64,000 bases of DNA, taken from positions 62,001 to 126,000 of the forward strand of contig NZ_FORY01000001.1 of assembly GCF_900114135.1 (NCBI RefSeq), written 5' to 3'. The number at the start of each line of letters is the position of its first letter. Within the stretch, counting starts at the first letter, position 1. The notes beneath the pieces were generated by a model, which ran no database searches, had not been told where the DNA came from, and saw only the letters and a list, made by a program, of their open reading frames with translations. This document shows, in pieces, positions 44,747-54,770 of this stretch. This stretch comes from Celeribacter halophilus. Lineage in GTDB: Bacteria; Pseudomonadota; Alphaproteobacteria; Rhodobacterales; Rhodobacteraceae. The position numbers were made by a program, and so were the translations under genes.

Positions 44747-45898
44747 ATGTCTGATCCGATGACAAATCTTGATACGGACGATGTATTGGCGTCGATCCGT
44801 CGTTTGGTGGCCGAGACCCATTCTCAGCCGCATGACCCAGTGCGCGCATGTCGCGAGCAAGCACCGCTGACACTCAAATGGCCGCTGAACAAGGAGGCCT
44901 TGTCCGAAGAGGCCGCTGCGCCAGCCCCTGAAGCCGAACCCGAAGCCGACGCGCCCGCTGCTCTTGTTCTGACCCCTGATTTTCGGGTGGAGAAACCGGA
45001 AGTAGCTACATCAGAAGCCGAGCCGGAGGCCCCTCGTGCGGACGCCTCTCCCGTGCCACCTCTCGTGTTGTCGCCGGAACAGGCTGTGCATCTGCCGAAA
45101 GATGAGCCTGCGTCTGTTAAGACTGTGAGCGTTGAGGCTTTGGTCTCCGAGGAACTGCACTCTGCCGTGACCGAGTCGAGCGATGTTGCGCAGGAGGCCC
45201 CGAAGACCGAGAGCTGGAACGCGGCACTTGATGACACGCCGGACGAGGTCGCCGCCGCCCATGTGGCACGCCTGTCTCTGGAACAGCGCATCGCCGAACT
45301 TGAGGCTGCCGTTGGCGCGCAAGCCGCCGAGTGGGAGCCGGACGGGTCGGAAGATCTGGAGGCCGAAATCCCGCGCGTCATGCCGCGTGCCTTTGCTGAA
45401 ACCGGCGCCCGTGTATTCCATTTTCAGGGGATGCCCGAGGCCACGTCCGAAGAGACGCGTGAAGAGGCCGCGCAAGCCCCTTTTGATGCAGATGGAGTTG
45501 AGATGACACAGGCGCGCGACAATTCGGACCAGATTGATGATGCCGAAGTGATTGAAGAAACCTCTTTCGAGGCCGCGCAGGAGGCAGCGGCGGCTGATGT
45601 CGAGACCGACACTGTGATCGCGCAAGCTGATGTGGCTGAGGCGGATGACGCTGAGCTGAGCGAGGCAACAGAGGCCGAAGGCGTGGCACCCGATCCAGAC
45701 CCCAGCCTTGAAGAGGAACTGGCGCTCGCGGGCTATGCCGAAGAGGACATCCTCGACGAAGAGGCGCTGCGCGAGCTTGTGGCGCAAGTGATCCGCGAAG
45801 AATTGCAGGGCGAATTAGGTCAGCGCATCACGCGCAATGTCCGACGCCTTGTACGCCGCGAAGTGCAACGCGCCCTGACCCTGCGCGAATTCGAGTAG
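44747..45898 (+). CDS. PopZ-like polar organising protein (DUF2497)
   Basis: A 383-residue acidic protein. The N-terminal TDDVLASIRRLVAETHSQP matches the LASIRRII start of PopZ-like proteins. A long Pro/Glu/Ala-rich disordered middle follows. The C-terminal helices LDEEALRELVAQVIREEL and RNVRRLVRREVQRAL are the conserved oligomerisation part. PopZ-like proteins organise the cell pole and anchor chromosome and cell-cycle factors. The long acidic linker is expanded relative to Caulobacter PopZ. It is tail-to-tail with cobQ, with no gap. Confidence 0.6.
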   Translation: MSDPMTNLDTDDVLASIRRLVAETHSQPHDPVRACREQAPLTLKWPLNKEALSEEAAAPAPEAEPEADAPAALVLTPDFRVEKPEVATSEAEPEAPRADASPVPPLVLSPEQAVHLPKDEPASVKTVSVEALVSEELHSAVTESSDVAQEAPKTESWNAALDDTPDEVAAAHVARLSLEQRIAELEAAVGAQAAEWEPDGSEDLEAEIPRVMPRAFAETGARVFHFQGMPEATSEETREEAAQAPFDADGVEMTQARDNSDQIDDAEVIEETSFEAAQEAAAADVETDTVIAQADVAEADDAELSEATEAEGVAPDPDPSLEEELALAGYAEEDILDEEALRELVAQVIREELQGELGQRITRNVRRLVRREVQRALTLREFE

Positions 45899-47374
45899 TC
45901 ACCCCGCAGATCGGGCTGCCACAGATATGTCTGACGAGAGCGCATAGAGGCGGTCGAGGTCCAGATGGGCCGCGATATGATCCGCAAGCTGGTCCAGCGT
46001 GTCCACAACGCTGGCCTCGAAACGTAGCGTAGAAGGCCCCGCCCCAAAGCGTGACAGATAGGCGGCGCGGAAGGCATCTGCGGAGAACAGCCCGTGCAGG
46101 TAACAGCCCATAATGCGCCCGTCCGGAGAGGCGGCCCCCTCAGGTCGGCCTTCGACGCTCAACCATGCCCGCGCCATATCCGGCCCTTCGGTGCGGCCGA
46201 TATGGATTTCATAGGCCGTGACTGTGTGCCCCGAACCGTGATCCGTCGCCCGCACTTGCGCGAGCCTTTTGTCGCCGCCCATGACGGTTTCGACATCCAG
46301 ATAGCCAAGGCCACGGTGCCGCCCCGCGGGGCCTTCGATCCCTTGCGGGTCGTCAATCCATTGGCCAAGCATCTGATACCCGCCGCAAATGCCCTGAACA
46401 TGCCCGCCCCGCCGGACATGGGCGTGAAGGTCAATGTCCCATCCCTGCGCACGGAAAAAGGCCAGATCGCCAATGGTCGATTTCGTGCCGGGGATCAGCA
46501 CCAGATCGGCGTCACCGGGGAGGGGCTGCCCCGGCTCGATAATTTGAACGGTTACGTCGGGTTCTGCGGCCAGAGGGTCGAGATCATCGAAATTCGCAAT
46601 TCGGGAGAGTCTCGGCACGGCGATCTTGATTGCACCGGAACCACGCGAGGCGATGTCCATCACATCTTCTGCGGGTAGGAGATGTGCTTGGGAAAACCAC
46701 GGCAAGGTGCCCAGATCGGCCCAACCCGTGCGTGCTTCGATCTCTTTCGAACCCTCTGTGAACAGGCTGGGATCACCGCGAAATTTGTTGACCGCAAAGC
46801 CGCGAATGCGCGCGCGATCCGCAGGTGACAATACGGTGTGCGAGCCGACGATCTGGGCAATCACGCCGCCGCGGTCAATGTCCCCGACAAGGATCACAGG
46901 CACATCAGCCGCTTCGGCAAAGCCCATATTGGCAATGTCGCCCTGTCGCAAATTGGTCTCCGCCGGACTGCCAGCGCCCTCGATCACCACAAGATCGGCT
47001 CGGGTCGCGAGGCGATGAAAACTTTCCAGAACTTTCGGCAGAAGGTTGGGCTTCTCGCGCCCGTAATCGCGGGCCTTCAACGTGCCCATGCGCTTGCCCT
47101 GCACCACGACCTGCGCACCTTGATCGCTTTCGGGTTTGAGCAGCACAGGGTTCATATCCGTATGCGCCGAAAGCCCACAGGCCCGCGCCTGTAGCGCCTG
47201 CGCCCGCCCGATCTCGCCGCCATCTTGGGTGACAGCGGCATTGTTCGACATGTTCTGCGGCTTGAAGGGCGCAACCCGTAGCCCTCGCTTGGTAAAAGCG
47301 CGGCAAATACCAGCGACCAGCATGGACTTTCCGACGTTGGACCCAGTGCCTTGTATCATGATCGCTTTGGTCAT
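45899..47374 (-). CDS. cobQ: Cobyric acid synthase CobQ
   Basis: A 491-residue amidotransferase of cobalamin synthesis that amidates four carboxyl groups of adenosylcobyrinic acid diamide. The N-terminal ATPase domain has GTGSNVGKS and the [10 protein letters not shown] block. The C-terminal class I glutaminase-like domain has [10 protein letters not shown] (catalytic Cys) and a late YLHGLF His. ATG 47374 has AGGAGG upstream at good spacing. No other cob genes are adjacent, and I see no B12 riboswitch before it. Confidence 0.95.
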   Translation of the reverse strand: MTKAIMIQGTGSNVGKSMLVAGICRAFTKRGLRVAPFKPQNMSNNAAVTQDGGEIGRAQALQARACGLSAHTDMNPVLLKPESDQGAQVVVQGKRMGTLKARDYGREKPNLLPKVLESFHRLATRADLVVIEGAGSPAETNLRQGDIANMGFAEAADVPVILVGDIDRGGVIAQIVGSHTVLSPADRARIRGFAVNKFRGDPSLFTEGSKEIEARTGWADLGTLPWFSQAHLLPAEDVMDIASRGSGAIKIAVPRLSRIANFDDLDPLAAEPDVTVQIIEPGQPLPGDADLVLIPGTKSTIGDLAFFRAQGWDIDLHAHVRRGGHVQGICGGYQMLGQWIDDPQGIEGPAGRHRGLGYLDVETVMGGDKRLAQVRATDHGSGHTVTAYEIHIGRTEGPDMARAWLSVEGRPEGAASPDGRIMGCYLHGLFSADAFRAAYLSRFGAGPSTLRFEASVVDTLDQLADHIAAHLDLDRLYALSSDISVAARSAG

Positions 47375-47462
47375 GCGCATCCTCCTGTGTGTCATGAGTA
47401 TTTGAGGCACAAAGGAGAGGGAAGGGGTTTTCTGATGGTGAAAATACTCACATCGGAACGTG

Positions 47463-47954
47463 TCAATCTTCGCCGGGGCCTCGTCTGTGAAGATCGGGGT
47501 AGGGTGTGCCGTCGAGGTGGAAGTAGAGGTCCGCTTTTGCGGTATCTACCATGAGGTCCAGTCCGGGATAGAAAGCACGCTCCCCATTTTTGCGCGATCC
47601 GATTTCGAGCAGCACAACATCGCAATCCGTATCGTTGCGCAGACAGTGGCCGATTTCTTCTCCCGCTTTGAAGCCCGCGCAGTCACCCGGGGCAAGGCGT
47701 TCTTCCGTCGCGCCATAGACCAGGGCGGGATGTCCCGAGATGATATAGACGAACTCGTCTTCTTTCTCGTGCCAGTGGGGCAGGGCGGAGGAACAATCCG
47801 GTGGCAGGACGGTCAGGTTCACGCCGAATTGCGTCAACCCAGCCTGATCTCCCAGTGCCTTTTTGATGCGGGCGCGTGTGGCGGTGTGATGCGGCGGGGG
47901 ATACAGCGTGCCGATTTTTGCGGGGACGGTGTCTGTGTCGATCTTTTTGCTCAT
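47463..47954 (-). CDS. Cupin-domain protein
   Basis: A 163-residue single-cupin protein. The metal-binding block is [18 protein letters not shown] (two His, Glu) and the second block holds [15 protein letters not shown] (late His). Its substrate is unknown; similar proteins are often annotated as transcription-linked or sugar-related cupins. It stands alone between cobQ and a small DUF6280-type gene on the same strand. Confidence 0.8.
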   Translation of the reverse strand: MSKKIDTDTVPAKIGTLYPPPHHTATRARIKKALGDQAGLTQFGVNLTVLPPDCSSALPHWHEKEDEFVYIISGHPALVYGATEERLAPGDCAGFKAGEEIGHCLRNDTDCDVVLLEIGSRKNGERAFYPGLDLMVDTAKADLYFHLDGTPYPDLHRRGPGED

Positions 47955-48009
47955 GCAGTATCTCCTTCACTGTGAACTGTGCTTGAGATCGTGCATTCGC
48001 GCAAAAGAA

Positions 48010-48037
48010 AAGACGCGCCAGCAGCTTGGCGCGTCTT
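48010..48037 (-). terminator. Terminator for the gene at 48063
   Basis: AAGACGCGCC (48010-48019) and GGCGCGTCTT (48028-48037) form a perfect 10-bp stem. Read on the minus strand it is followed by TTCTTTT. Confidence 0.85.
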
Positions 48038-48062
48038 GTTCAATACAAAGCAGGGGCGGGTG

Positions 48063-48383
48063 TTATGCCGCTTCTGCCGCTTCCTGTGCATGACGGCGTT
48101 CGCTTTCTTCGCGCGAGAGTGCGACAGAGGTACGAATACCTTTGGAGACGAATTCCATCAGGCCATCGACAACGCGTTCACACGGGTCGATACCGGCACA
48201 GGACAAAACTTCGCGGCCATCACGAGACCGCGCCCAACGGGCGATCTGTTCCGGGCCATTGCCATATTTTTTGTCATCGGCGATCGCATCATCAAGAGCC
48301 GCCAACACAACAGCCGCAAACAGCTTGCGGGCACGTGTTCCTTGCTCATGATTAAAAGCGGTGCCGTCCACGAACTCAGCCAT
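48063..48383 (-). CDS. DUF6280-like small protein
   Basis: A 106-residue soluble protein (RKLFAAVVLAALDDAIADDKKYGNG; CAGIDPCERVVDGLMEFVSKG) of a type that recurs in Rhodobacterales and, to my knowledge, has no known function. It ends in an Ala/Glu-rich tail. It has its own terminator and is convergent with nothing; the upstream gap carries the divergent efp promoter. Confidence 0.6.
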   Translation of the reverse strand: MAEFVDGTAFNHEQGTRARKLFAAVVLAALDDAIADDKKYGNGPEQIARWARSRDGREVLSCAGIDPCERVVDGLMEFVSKGIRTSVALSREESERRHAQEAAEAA

Positions 48384-48608
48384 GGGTGATCCTTGTATTA
48401 TTGCTCTTGTCTTTTCGGCGTGCGGGCCCTTATGGCAGGTTTGTAACGATTCGGATACAACGCAATCGCATACCTTTTATGCGCCTGGCGCATAGCTGGG
48501 AGCGTGCGTGTCCTGTTCCCAACCGCTTCAGAGCGCCTTGCCAGCCCACACCTGTCAAGATATAGGGGTCTGGAAGACGAATTCAACCAAACGCCACGGT
48601 TTAGTAAA

Positions 48609-49172
48609 ATGCCCAAAATCAACGGAAACGAAATTCGCCCCGGCAATGTGCTGGAGCATGACGGGGGCCTCTGGGCCGCTGTGAAAGTCGATCACGTCAA
48701 ACCCGGCAAGGGGGGGGCTTTTGCTCAGGTCGAGCTGAAAAACCTGCGTGACGGCCGCAAACTCAACGAACGTTTCCGCTCTGCCGACAAGGTCGAGCGT
48801 GTGCGTCTCGAACAAAAAGACATGCAGTTTCTCTACGAGAGCGACGGCCTGTTGAACATCATGGACACGGAGACCTTCGATCAGGTCACGATTCCGGCGG
48901 ATATTCTGGGCGAGCGTCGTCCTTTCCTTCAGGACGGTATGACCATCGTGGTCGAGTTCTACGAAGAAGAGGCGCTGAACGCGACCCTGCCGCAGAAGGT
49001 GATCTGCAAGATTGTGGAGACCGAGCCGGTCGTCAAAGGTCAGACGGCTGCCAACTCTTTCAAGCCTGCCGTGCTCGACAACGGTGTGCGCGTGATGGTG
49101 CCGCCGTTTGTCGGAACCGACGAGGACATCGTGGTGAACACAGAGACTATGGAATATTCAGAGCGGGCTTGA
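48609..49172 (+). CDS. efp: Elongation factor P
   Basis: A 187-residue EF-P, which rescues ribosomes stalled at polyproline stretches. Three beta-barrel domains are present: the KOW-like N-terminus ([20 protein letters not shown]), the modification loop with the target Lys in [10 protein letters not shown] (near 34), and the C-terminal [16 protein letters not shown] 48609 is the family start; the longer frame upstream is rejected. The Lys at the loop tip suggests an EpmA/lysine-type modification route. Confidence 0.96.
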   Translation: MPKINGNEIRPGNVLEHDGGLWAAVKVDHVKPGKGGAFAQVELKNLRDGRKLNERFRSADKVERVRLEQKDMQFLYESDGLLNIMDTETFDQVTIPADILGERRPFLQDGMTIVVEFYEEEALNATLPQKVICKIVETEPVVKGQTAANSFKPAVLDNGVRVMVPPFVGTDEDIVVNTETMEYSERA

Positions 49173-49200
49173 TCTCCTGTCTCAGCGCCAAATTTGGAAA

Positions 49201-49225
49201 GCCGTCCTCTTGGGGGCGGCTTTTT
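49201..49225 (+). terminator. Terminator after efp
   Basis: GCCGTCC (49201-49207) pairs with GGGCGGC (49214-49220, one G-U pair), followed by TTTTT. It begins 28 bases after the efp stop, between convergent genes. Confidence 0.85.
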
Positions 49226-49240
49226 CTTTGCTTGCGGGGC

Positions 49241-49984
49241 TCAGGAGGCCGCGACGTGGATGCGGGCCTCTCCGGCGGTGAGCGGCCCTTTGGTGCGATC
49301 AAACCGCAGATAGGCGATGGCGTTGTCGCCTGACTGGGTGAAAAGCGTGCCTGCGGTTTTGCCGTCTTCGGTGACAATCTCGGTGCCGACGGGGGCCGCG
49401 CCTTCAATGTTCACAGTCGCCAAGCCTTTGCGCAGTTCGGTCTTGTGTTTCATCCGTGCGGTGATCTCCTGACCGACGTAGCAGCCCTTTTTGAAATCGA
49501 CCCCGTGGAGGCGCTCGAATCCGGCTTCAAGGATGAAGGTGTCGGGCGTCAGTTCCACGCCGAATTCCGGCACGCAATGCGCGACGCGGATTGCGTCCCA
49601 ATCCGCCGCCTCAGAAGGCCGCTCGTCATAGGCACGCCAGCCCATCTCCGCCGTGCGCGGGTCCTGGAACGCGCCTTCGGGAGCAGGGCCGGGGCCGCGC
49701 GAGACCGTGCGCTTCGTCAGCGCCAGCGTGACTTTCGAGCGCAGCTTATACATGGTGAGGCGTTTGAGGAGGGCCTCAGCCTGAGATGCGGGCAGGTCCA
49801 TCAGGATCACATCCCCCTCGGGGACGAGAAAGAAATCGACCATGAACTTGCCCTGCGGCGTCAGGAGTGCGGCATAGACCGCGCCCGCCTCCAGCCCTTT
49901 GACATCATTGGTGATCAACCCTTGCAGGAAGTGCAGCCGGTCTTCACCGGATATTTCGATCACTTTGCGCGCATCATAGGTCAT
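49241..49984 (-). CDS. ygfZ: Folate-binding YgfZ/GcvT-family protein
   Basis: A 247-residue YgfZ protein with the signature KKGCYVGQEITARM (Cys near 168). It has a GcvT-like N-terminal domain (ISGEDRLHFLQGLITNDV). YgfZ helps keep or repair some iron-sulphur enzymes with folate as partner. ATG 49984 is followed immediately by the family start. It is divergent from the glycosyltransferase gene. Confidence 0.93.
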   Translation of the reverse strand: MTYDARKVIEISGEDRLHFLQGLITNDVKGLEAGAVYAALLTPQGKFMVDFFLVPEGDVILMDLPASQAEALLKRLTMYKLRSKVTLALTKRTVSRGPGPAPEGAFQDPRTAEMGWRAYDERPSEAADWDAIRVAHCVPEFGVELTPDTFILEAGFERLHGVDFKKGCYVGQEITARMKHKTELRKGLATVNIEGAAPVGTEIVTEDGKTAGTLFTQSGDNAIAYLRFDRTKGPLTAGEARIHVAAS

Positions 49985-50063
49985 CTGAACCCTTTCCCCT
50001 TTTGTCCCCCTTCATATAGGAAGGAGAGGAGCCAAGAGAAGCTGTAAACCTGCCGGAGCCCCT

Positions 50064-50750
50064 ATGCGCGCGCCTATTTCCGTCATCATACCGACGCTGA
50101 ACACGACGCCTTTGCTGCGCGACACGATGCTGTCGCTCATGGAGGGGCTGGATGCGGGGCTGGTGCGCGAGTTGATCCTGAGCGACGGCGGCTCCACCGA
50201 CGGGGTGGAGAAGATGGCAGATTTCGTAGGCGCAGAGCTTGTCACCGGTCCGGCCGGACGTGGCAGGCAGCTTGGTCGCGGGGCAGAGGCCGCGCAGGGC
50301 GACTGGCTTTTGTTTCTTCATGCCGACACATGGATGCCGGAGGGATGGGCAGAAGCGACAGTGCAGCATCTCGCGCAGTCCTATGACCGCGCTTTGGTCT
50401 ATTCGCTGTCCTTTCGCGAGGCCAAAGGGCTTGCGCCGAAAGTCTTTGCAGGCTGGGCCAATCTGCGCACGAAGCTGTTCGGCCTGCCCTATGGCCATCA
50501 GGCCTTTCTCATCTCGCGCGAGCTTTATGACGGGATCGGTGGCTTTCCCGACATGCCCGAGATGGAGGATGTCGAGATCGCGCGGCGGCTCAAGGGTCGG
50601 ATCGACCTTAGTCCTTTGTGCGTCCGAACAGACCCAACATGTTTCCAAACATCCGGCTGGTGGCGGCAAGCAGGCCGGTCTCTTTGGCCTCTTCTCCGGT
50701 TTCGCCTTGGGGGCGGTGCGGCCCGGATTTCGAAAGACTCCCGTCTATAA
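50064..50750 (+). CDS. Glycosyltransferase family 2 (TIGR04283-like)
   Basis: A 228-residue GT-A fold glycosyltransferase. It has ISVIIPTLNTTPLL, ILSDGGSTDGV (nucleotide-binding Asp), WLLFLHADTWMPEGW (the DxD-like HAD) and GIGGFPDMPEMEDVEI. This layout fits the small TIGR04283 group rather than large polymerising enzymes. The C-terminal WWRQAGRSLWPLLRFRLGG continues the family pattern, although the last 143 bases overlap the convergent MsbA-type gene. The acceptor is unknown. Confidence 0.85.
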   Translation: MRAPISVIIPTLNTTPLLRDTMLSLMEGLDAGLVRELILSDGGSTDGVEKMADFVGAELVTGPAGRGRQLGRGAEAAQGDWLLFLHADTWMPEGWAEATVQHLAQSYDRALVYSLSFREAKGLAPKVFAGWANLRTKLFGLPYGHQAFLISRELYDGIGGFPDMPEMEDVEIARRLKGRIDLSPLCVRTDPTCFQTSGWWRQAGRSLWPLLRFRLGGGAARISKDSRL

Positions 50751-52584
50751 CCGTGCGCCCGTCCGAATATTGGAGCCTGTAGAGATCGGCATAGAGACCG
50801 CCACGGGCCAGCAATTCGTCATGGGTGCCTTCGTCCACCACGCGGCCCTTGTCCATCACCACGATCTTGTCGGCGTTGCGGATGGTCGAGAGCCGGTGGG
50901 CGATGACCAGTGTCGTGCGGCCTTTGGACAAGGATTCCAGCGCGTTTTGCACGATCTTTTCCGACTGCGCATCAAGGGCGGAGGTTGCCTCGTCCAGCAA
51001 CAGGATCGGACGGTTGCGCAACACGGCGCGGGCAATGGCCACACGTTGGCGCTGACCACCTGACAGACCGGAGCCGCGCGGGCCGACAGGGGTGTCCAGC
51101 CCGTGATCAAGTGTGGAGATGAAGTCCTCGACATGGGCGGCCTTGAGCGCGGCATGGAGTTGGGCCTCGTCCACCTCGGCCCCCATCAGGACGTTGTCGC
51201 GCAGGCTTTCGTCAAACAAAAGCGCATCTTGCGAGACCACGGAGTAGAGGCCACGCAACTCGGCGAGCGCCAGTCGTGTGGTGGCCAGACCGCCGATTGT
51301 GATTTGTCCTTTGACGGGATCGGCCAGTCGGGTCATCAGGTGAAACAGCGTCGACTTGCCCGCACCGGAGGCCCCGACCAGAGCCGTGGTCTTGCCGGCT
51401 TCGGCGGTGAAACTCGTGCCGCGCAGAACCGGCGCATCGGCATAGGCGAACTCGACATTCTCGAACCGGATGTCGGCGGAGGCGGCAGGCACGGGGAGCG
51501 GAGCGGGCTTGGCGGGGCTGGTGATGGCGGGGCGCTCTGCAAAAATGGCGTAGAGCCGTTCCAGAGAGGCCCGCGCTGCCTGCCATGCGCCGGAGACATT
51601 GCCGAGGCGGCGCAGCGGTTCAAAGACAAGCGCCATCGCGGTGAAGAACGACATGAACTCCCCGACGGTCTTCGTGCCCTCGATGATCTGCTGGCCACCA
51701 TAGAGCAGCACACCGAAGAAGCCGAGACCGGCGACAAGGTCCATAAGCGCCGGAATACCGGCCTGACCGGCGACCGATTTGATCTGTTCGTCGACAAATT
51801 CGTTGATTTCTCCCTCGAACCGATCCGCTTCGCGACGTTCTGTGCCCGAAAGCTTGATCGTCGTGGCCCCGTGGAAGATCTCGTCGAGACGGGTGGAAAC
51901 GCGGGCCGAGGCTGCGCGCGCGCGTCGGGATGTGCGCCGGACGATGTTTTGCAGCACATGGATCGGCAAGGCCAGAAGTGGGGCCCCCGCCACGGCGATC
52001 AGGGTCCAGCGCCAGTCTACGGAAATGGCGACGACGAGAAGCGAGACCAGCGAGACCATATCGCGTGCAGCCACCGAAAGCACCGTGGCCCAGACCGTGG
52101 CCGCGGCGCTGCTGTCGCCGCGTGTGCGTTCGATCAATGTGCCCGGCGGGTTGTCCTGAAAAAAACGCCCGTCCAGCGTGAGCATATGGGCGACCAGATC
52201 GCCTTGTAGTTTGGCGGAGACCTTTTGCCCGACGCGGGACATGATCACCCTTTGCCCGAAAGACGCGATGGCGCGAAGCGAAAATACCCCGAAGACGGCC
52301 AGAGCTACCCACATAAGCGCATCGGAGTGTCCCGCGACCAGAACCTTGTCGAACATCGGCTTGATGAGATAGGACAGCGCCCCGAGCATCGCGCCTTCGA
52401 GCGACATCAGAACAAGTGCGATGACGACATAGCCCAGATGCGCCTGCAGATAGTCGTGCCAGAGCCAGCGGATCAGCACGCGCGACTGCGTGTCGGGGAT
52501 CACCTGTAGCCTGCCTGCGACGGGGGCCGAACTTTCGCCTTTGGCTTTGGTCTTGTCGGTTTTCTGCGGTTTTTCGTGTGTCAT
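50608..52584 (-). CDS. msbA: MsbA-type lipid/ABC exporter
   Basis: A 658-residue half-transporter with an N-terminal ABC exporter membrane domain (six helices, about 40-320) and a C-terminal ATPase. Walker A is GASGAGKST, signature SGGQRQR, Walker B ILLLDEATSALD, H-loop IAHRLST. It resembles MsbA-type exporters that flip lipid A or other lipids. A Pro/Ser-rich N-terminal extension precedes the first helix, and a ~48-residue tail after LYRLQYSDGR overlaps the glycosyltransferase gene. Its start overlaps the phosphatase stop by four bases. Confidence 0.88.
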   Translation of the reverse strand: MTHEKPQKTDKTKAKGESSAPVAGRLQVIPDTQSRVLIRWLWHDYLQAHLGYVVIALVLMSLEGAMLGALSYLIKPMFDKVLVAGHSDALMWVALAVFGVFSLRAIASFGQRVIMSRVGQKVSAKLQGDLVAHMLTLDGRFFQDNPPGTLIERTRGDSSAAATVWATVLSVAARDMVSLVSLLVVAISVDWRWTLIAVAGAPLLALPIHVLQNIVRRTSRRARAASARVSTRLDEIFHGATTIKLSGTERREADRFEGEINEFVDEQIKSVAGQAGIPALMDLVAGLGFFGVLLYGGQQIIEGTKTVGEFMSFFTAMALVFEPLRRLGNVSGAWQAARASLERLYAIFAERPAITSPAKPAPLPVPAASADIRFENVEFAYADAPVLRGTSFTAEAGKTTALVGASGAGKSTLFHLMTRLADPVKGQITIGGLATTRLALAELRGLYSVVSQDALLFDESLRDNVLMGAEVDEAQLHAALKAAHVEDFISTLDHGLDTPVGPRGSGLSGGQRQRVAIARAVLRNRPILLLDEATSALDAQSEKIVQNALESLSKGRTTLVIAHRLSTIRNADKIVVMDKGRVVDEGTHDELLARGGLYADLYRLQYSDGRTVIDGSLSKSGPHRPQGETGEEAKETGLLAATSRMFGNMLGLFGRTKD

Positions 52585-53279
52585 GGGAACGACCGGAATT
52601 TCTTGAACTGACTTGCACGCTTCCGATCATATCGGGTCTCGAACCACTCGCGGATCGGAATTGGGCCGTGGGCCTCGATATCCTGTTCATAGAGTCGCAG
52701 GATATAGTCGAGAATACCGGTCTTCGTGCTTTTGAGATGCATGAAGCGCCACGAGAGCATCTTCTTGGCCTCTTTGATCGAGGCCCCTTCACAATGCAGA
52801 AGATAGAGCGCGGAGGCCAGCCCCGCCCTGTCCGCGCCGGATTTGCAATGGATGAGGAAAGGCTTTTCAAGCGAGGCCAGAATGTCGATCAGCGCGACAT
52901 AATCCGCGCCACTCAACGCTCCGCGTGCGGCGGCTTTCTTGGTCGTGACCAGTTTGATGCCATGCGCTTCACAGGCCTGACGCTCCAATAGGGTAAAGGA
53001 CACGTCCTTATCACCGCGCAGGGAAAGGATCGTCTTGATCCCCATGTTTGCGTAGCGTTCAATCCGTTTCGGAGAAGGCTGGTTCGAGCGCCAGACGCCG
53101 GGGGCGATCTCGTAGAGATTGGTCCAGAGCCCGCGCAAAAAGGCATGGTCGAACAGGTGGAAATGCCACATGGCCAGATGCCGGGTGCGCCGGGTCGAGA
53201 CGTCATTGCCGAATTGGCCGACCTCTGCGCGTTCAAGTTTCTTGAACCCTTTTTTCAACAGCTTGAACATATGGTCCAT
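52581..53279 (-). CDS. Tyrosine/dual-specificity phosphatase-like protein
   Basis: A 232-residue protein with the CX5R phosphatase loop HCKSGADRAG (Cys near 145) and an upstream NMGIKTILSLRGD segment. It lacks a signal peptide. Similar proteins precede msbA-like genes in related genomes, perhaps acting on lipid or sugar phosphates. I chose ATG 53279 (MDHMFKLLKKG); a second ATG at 53270 is possible. The stop overlaps the msbA start by four bases, so they are coupled. Confidence 0.83.
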   Translation of the reverse strand: MDHMFKLLKKGFKKLERAEVGQFGNDVSTRRTRHLAMWHFHLFDHAFLRGLWTNLYEIAPGVWRSNQPSPKRIERYANMGIKTILSLRGDKDVSFTLLERQACEAHGIKLVTTKKAAARGALSGADYVALIDILASLEKPFLIHCKSGADRAGLASALYLLHCEGASIKEAKKMLSWRFMHLKSTKTGILDYILRLYEQDIEAHGPIPIREWFETRYDRKRASQFKKFRSFP

Positions 53280-53446
53280 TCCCAAAGATGATCGCGTCTC
53301 TTTAGCCCTCTTTACAATACGGGGCAAGCGAGGCGGGCGCACGCGTCTGTCCCCGCATCTGCGCAAGTCCGATGTGAGAGCGCGAGGAATTGACCTAAGT
53401 GTGCACCGGCGTTAATCCAAGGGGCTTATGAATTTTGAGGTCTCCT

Positions 53447-54646
53447 ATGTCACTTGCCAACGGTCGTCATTACCTAGCTATTCCCGGTCCGTCCGTGATC
53501 CCCGATCCCGTGTTGCAGGCCATGCACCGCCCCGCACCGAATATCTACACCGGTGAACTGGTGGACCTGACCCATGCGCTTATTCCCGATCTGAAAACCA
53601 TCGCGGGCACCTCCGGTCATGTCGCGCTCTATATCACCAACGGTCACGGGCTTTGGGAAGCCTCGCTCACCAATATGATCTCGCGCGGCGACAAGGTGCT
53701 GGTCTGTGTGACGGGCAATTTCGGCCACGGCTGGGCCGATGTCGCAAACCGCCTTGGTGCGAATGTCGAGATTCTCGATTTCGGCAAGCAATCTCCGGTC
53801 GACCCTGACCGCCTCGAAGCGGCGCTCAAAGCGGATCAGTCCCATGAAATCAAAGCCGTGCTGAGCGTGCATGTGGATACGGCCACCTCTGTGCGCAACG
53901 ACATTGCGGCCATGCGCAAGGCGATTGATGCGGCGGGGCACCCTGCGGTGTTTGCGGTCGATTGCATCGCCTCTCTGGGCTGTGACCGGTTTGAAATGGA
54001 CAAATGGGGCGTCGATGTGATGATCGCCGCGTCGCAAAAAGGCCTGATGACACCGCCGGGTATGGGCTTTGTCTGGTTCTCGGAAAAGGCCCGTCAGGCG
54101 GGGCAGGGCAATGACATGCGCACGCCCTATTGGGATTGGGAAACCCGCGCCAATCCTGTGCATCTCTATGAATATTTCGACGGCACCCCGCCGACGCATC
54201 ATCTCTACGGGCTGCGTCAGGCGGTCTCGATGATTCTCGACGAAGGGCTGGAGAATGTCTGGGCCCGTCACGAAACCCTCGCGCGCGCCTATTGGGCGGC
54301 GGTGGATGCATGGGGGCAGGGCGGCAAGCTGAGCTTCAACATTGCCGATCCGGCGCATCGTTCTCATGCGGTTACAACCTTGAGCCTCGGTGAGGGAGAC
54401 GGAACGCGTCTGCGCAACTGGCTCACCGAACATATGGGAATCACCTTGGGCATTTCCTTGGGCTTCGGCGCGATCGGTTCGGTTGAGGCGGACAATTATT
54501 TCCGTATCGGTCACATGGGCCATATCAACGCGCATATGGTTCTTGGGATCATCGGTGCGGTGGAGACGGCTTTTGCTGCGCTGGACATTCCGCACGGCGA
54601 AGGCGGTTCTGTCGCGGCGGCAAAGCTTTTGGCCAGCCGCGTGTAA
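53447..54646 (+). CDS. sgaA: Serine-glyoxylate aminotransferase SgaA
   Basis: A 399-residue PLP-dependent class V aminotransferase that makes glycine and hydroxypyruvate from serine and glyoxylate. The PLP Lys198 is in AASQKGLMTPPG, with the upstream DCIASLGCDRFEMDKWGVDV. The N-terminal GRHYLAIPGPSVIPDPVL is a family hallmark. It is typical of serine-cycle or photorespiration-type C1/C2 metabolism in roseobacters. ATG 53447 has TGAGGTC upstream. A strong terminator follows. Confidence 0.93.
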   Translation: MSLANGRHYLAIPGPSVIPDPVLQAMHRPAPNIYTGELVDLTHALIPDLKTIAGTSGHVALYITNGHGLWEASLTNMISRGDKVLVCVTGNFGHGWADVANRLGANVEILDFGKQSPVDPDRLEAALKADQSHEIKAVLSVHVDTATSVRNDIAAMRKAIDAAGHPAVFAVDCIASLGCDRFEMDKWGVDVMIAASQKGLMTPPGMGFVWFSEKARQAGQGNDMRTPYWDWETRANPVHLYEYFDGTPPTHHLYGLRQAVSMILDEGLENVWARHETLARAYWAAVDAWGQGGKLSFNIADPAHRSHAVTTLSLGEGDGTRLRNWLTEHMGITLGISLGFGAIGSVEADNYFRIGHMGHINAHMVLGIIGAVETAFAALDIPHGEGGSVAAAKLLASRV

Positions 54647-54687
54647 GACAGCAGGCGTCTGCTAGAGGCGGATTATATGAGACAGAG

Positions 54688-54711
54688 AGGGGGCTTTCGG
54701 CCCCCTTTTTT
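54688..54711 (+). terminator. Terminator after sgaA
   Basis: GGGGGC (54689-54694) pairs with GCCCCC (54700-54705) with an added A-U pair, followed by TTTTTT. Confidence 0.9.
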
Positions 54712-54770
54712 GCGCCTGACGAGAGGGACGAGACGGTGGCGGGGGATCGGGCCGATTAAAGGGTCACCTT

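Noticed and set aside
47375-47462. A cobalamin riboswitch before cobQ
   Set aside because: The gap is too short and has no B12-box-like sequence.
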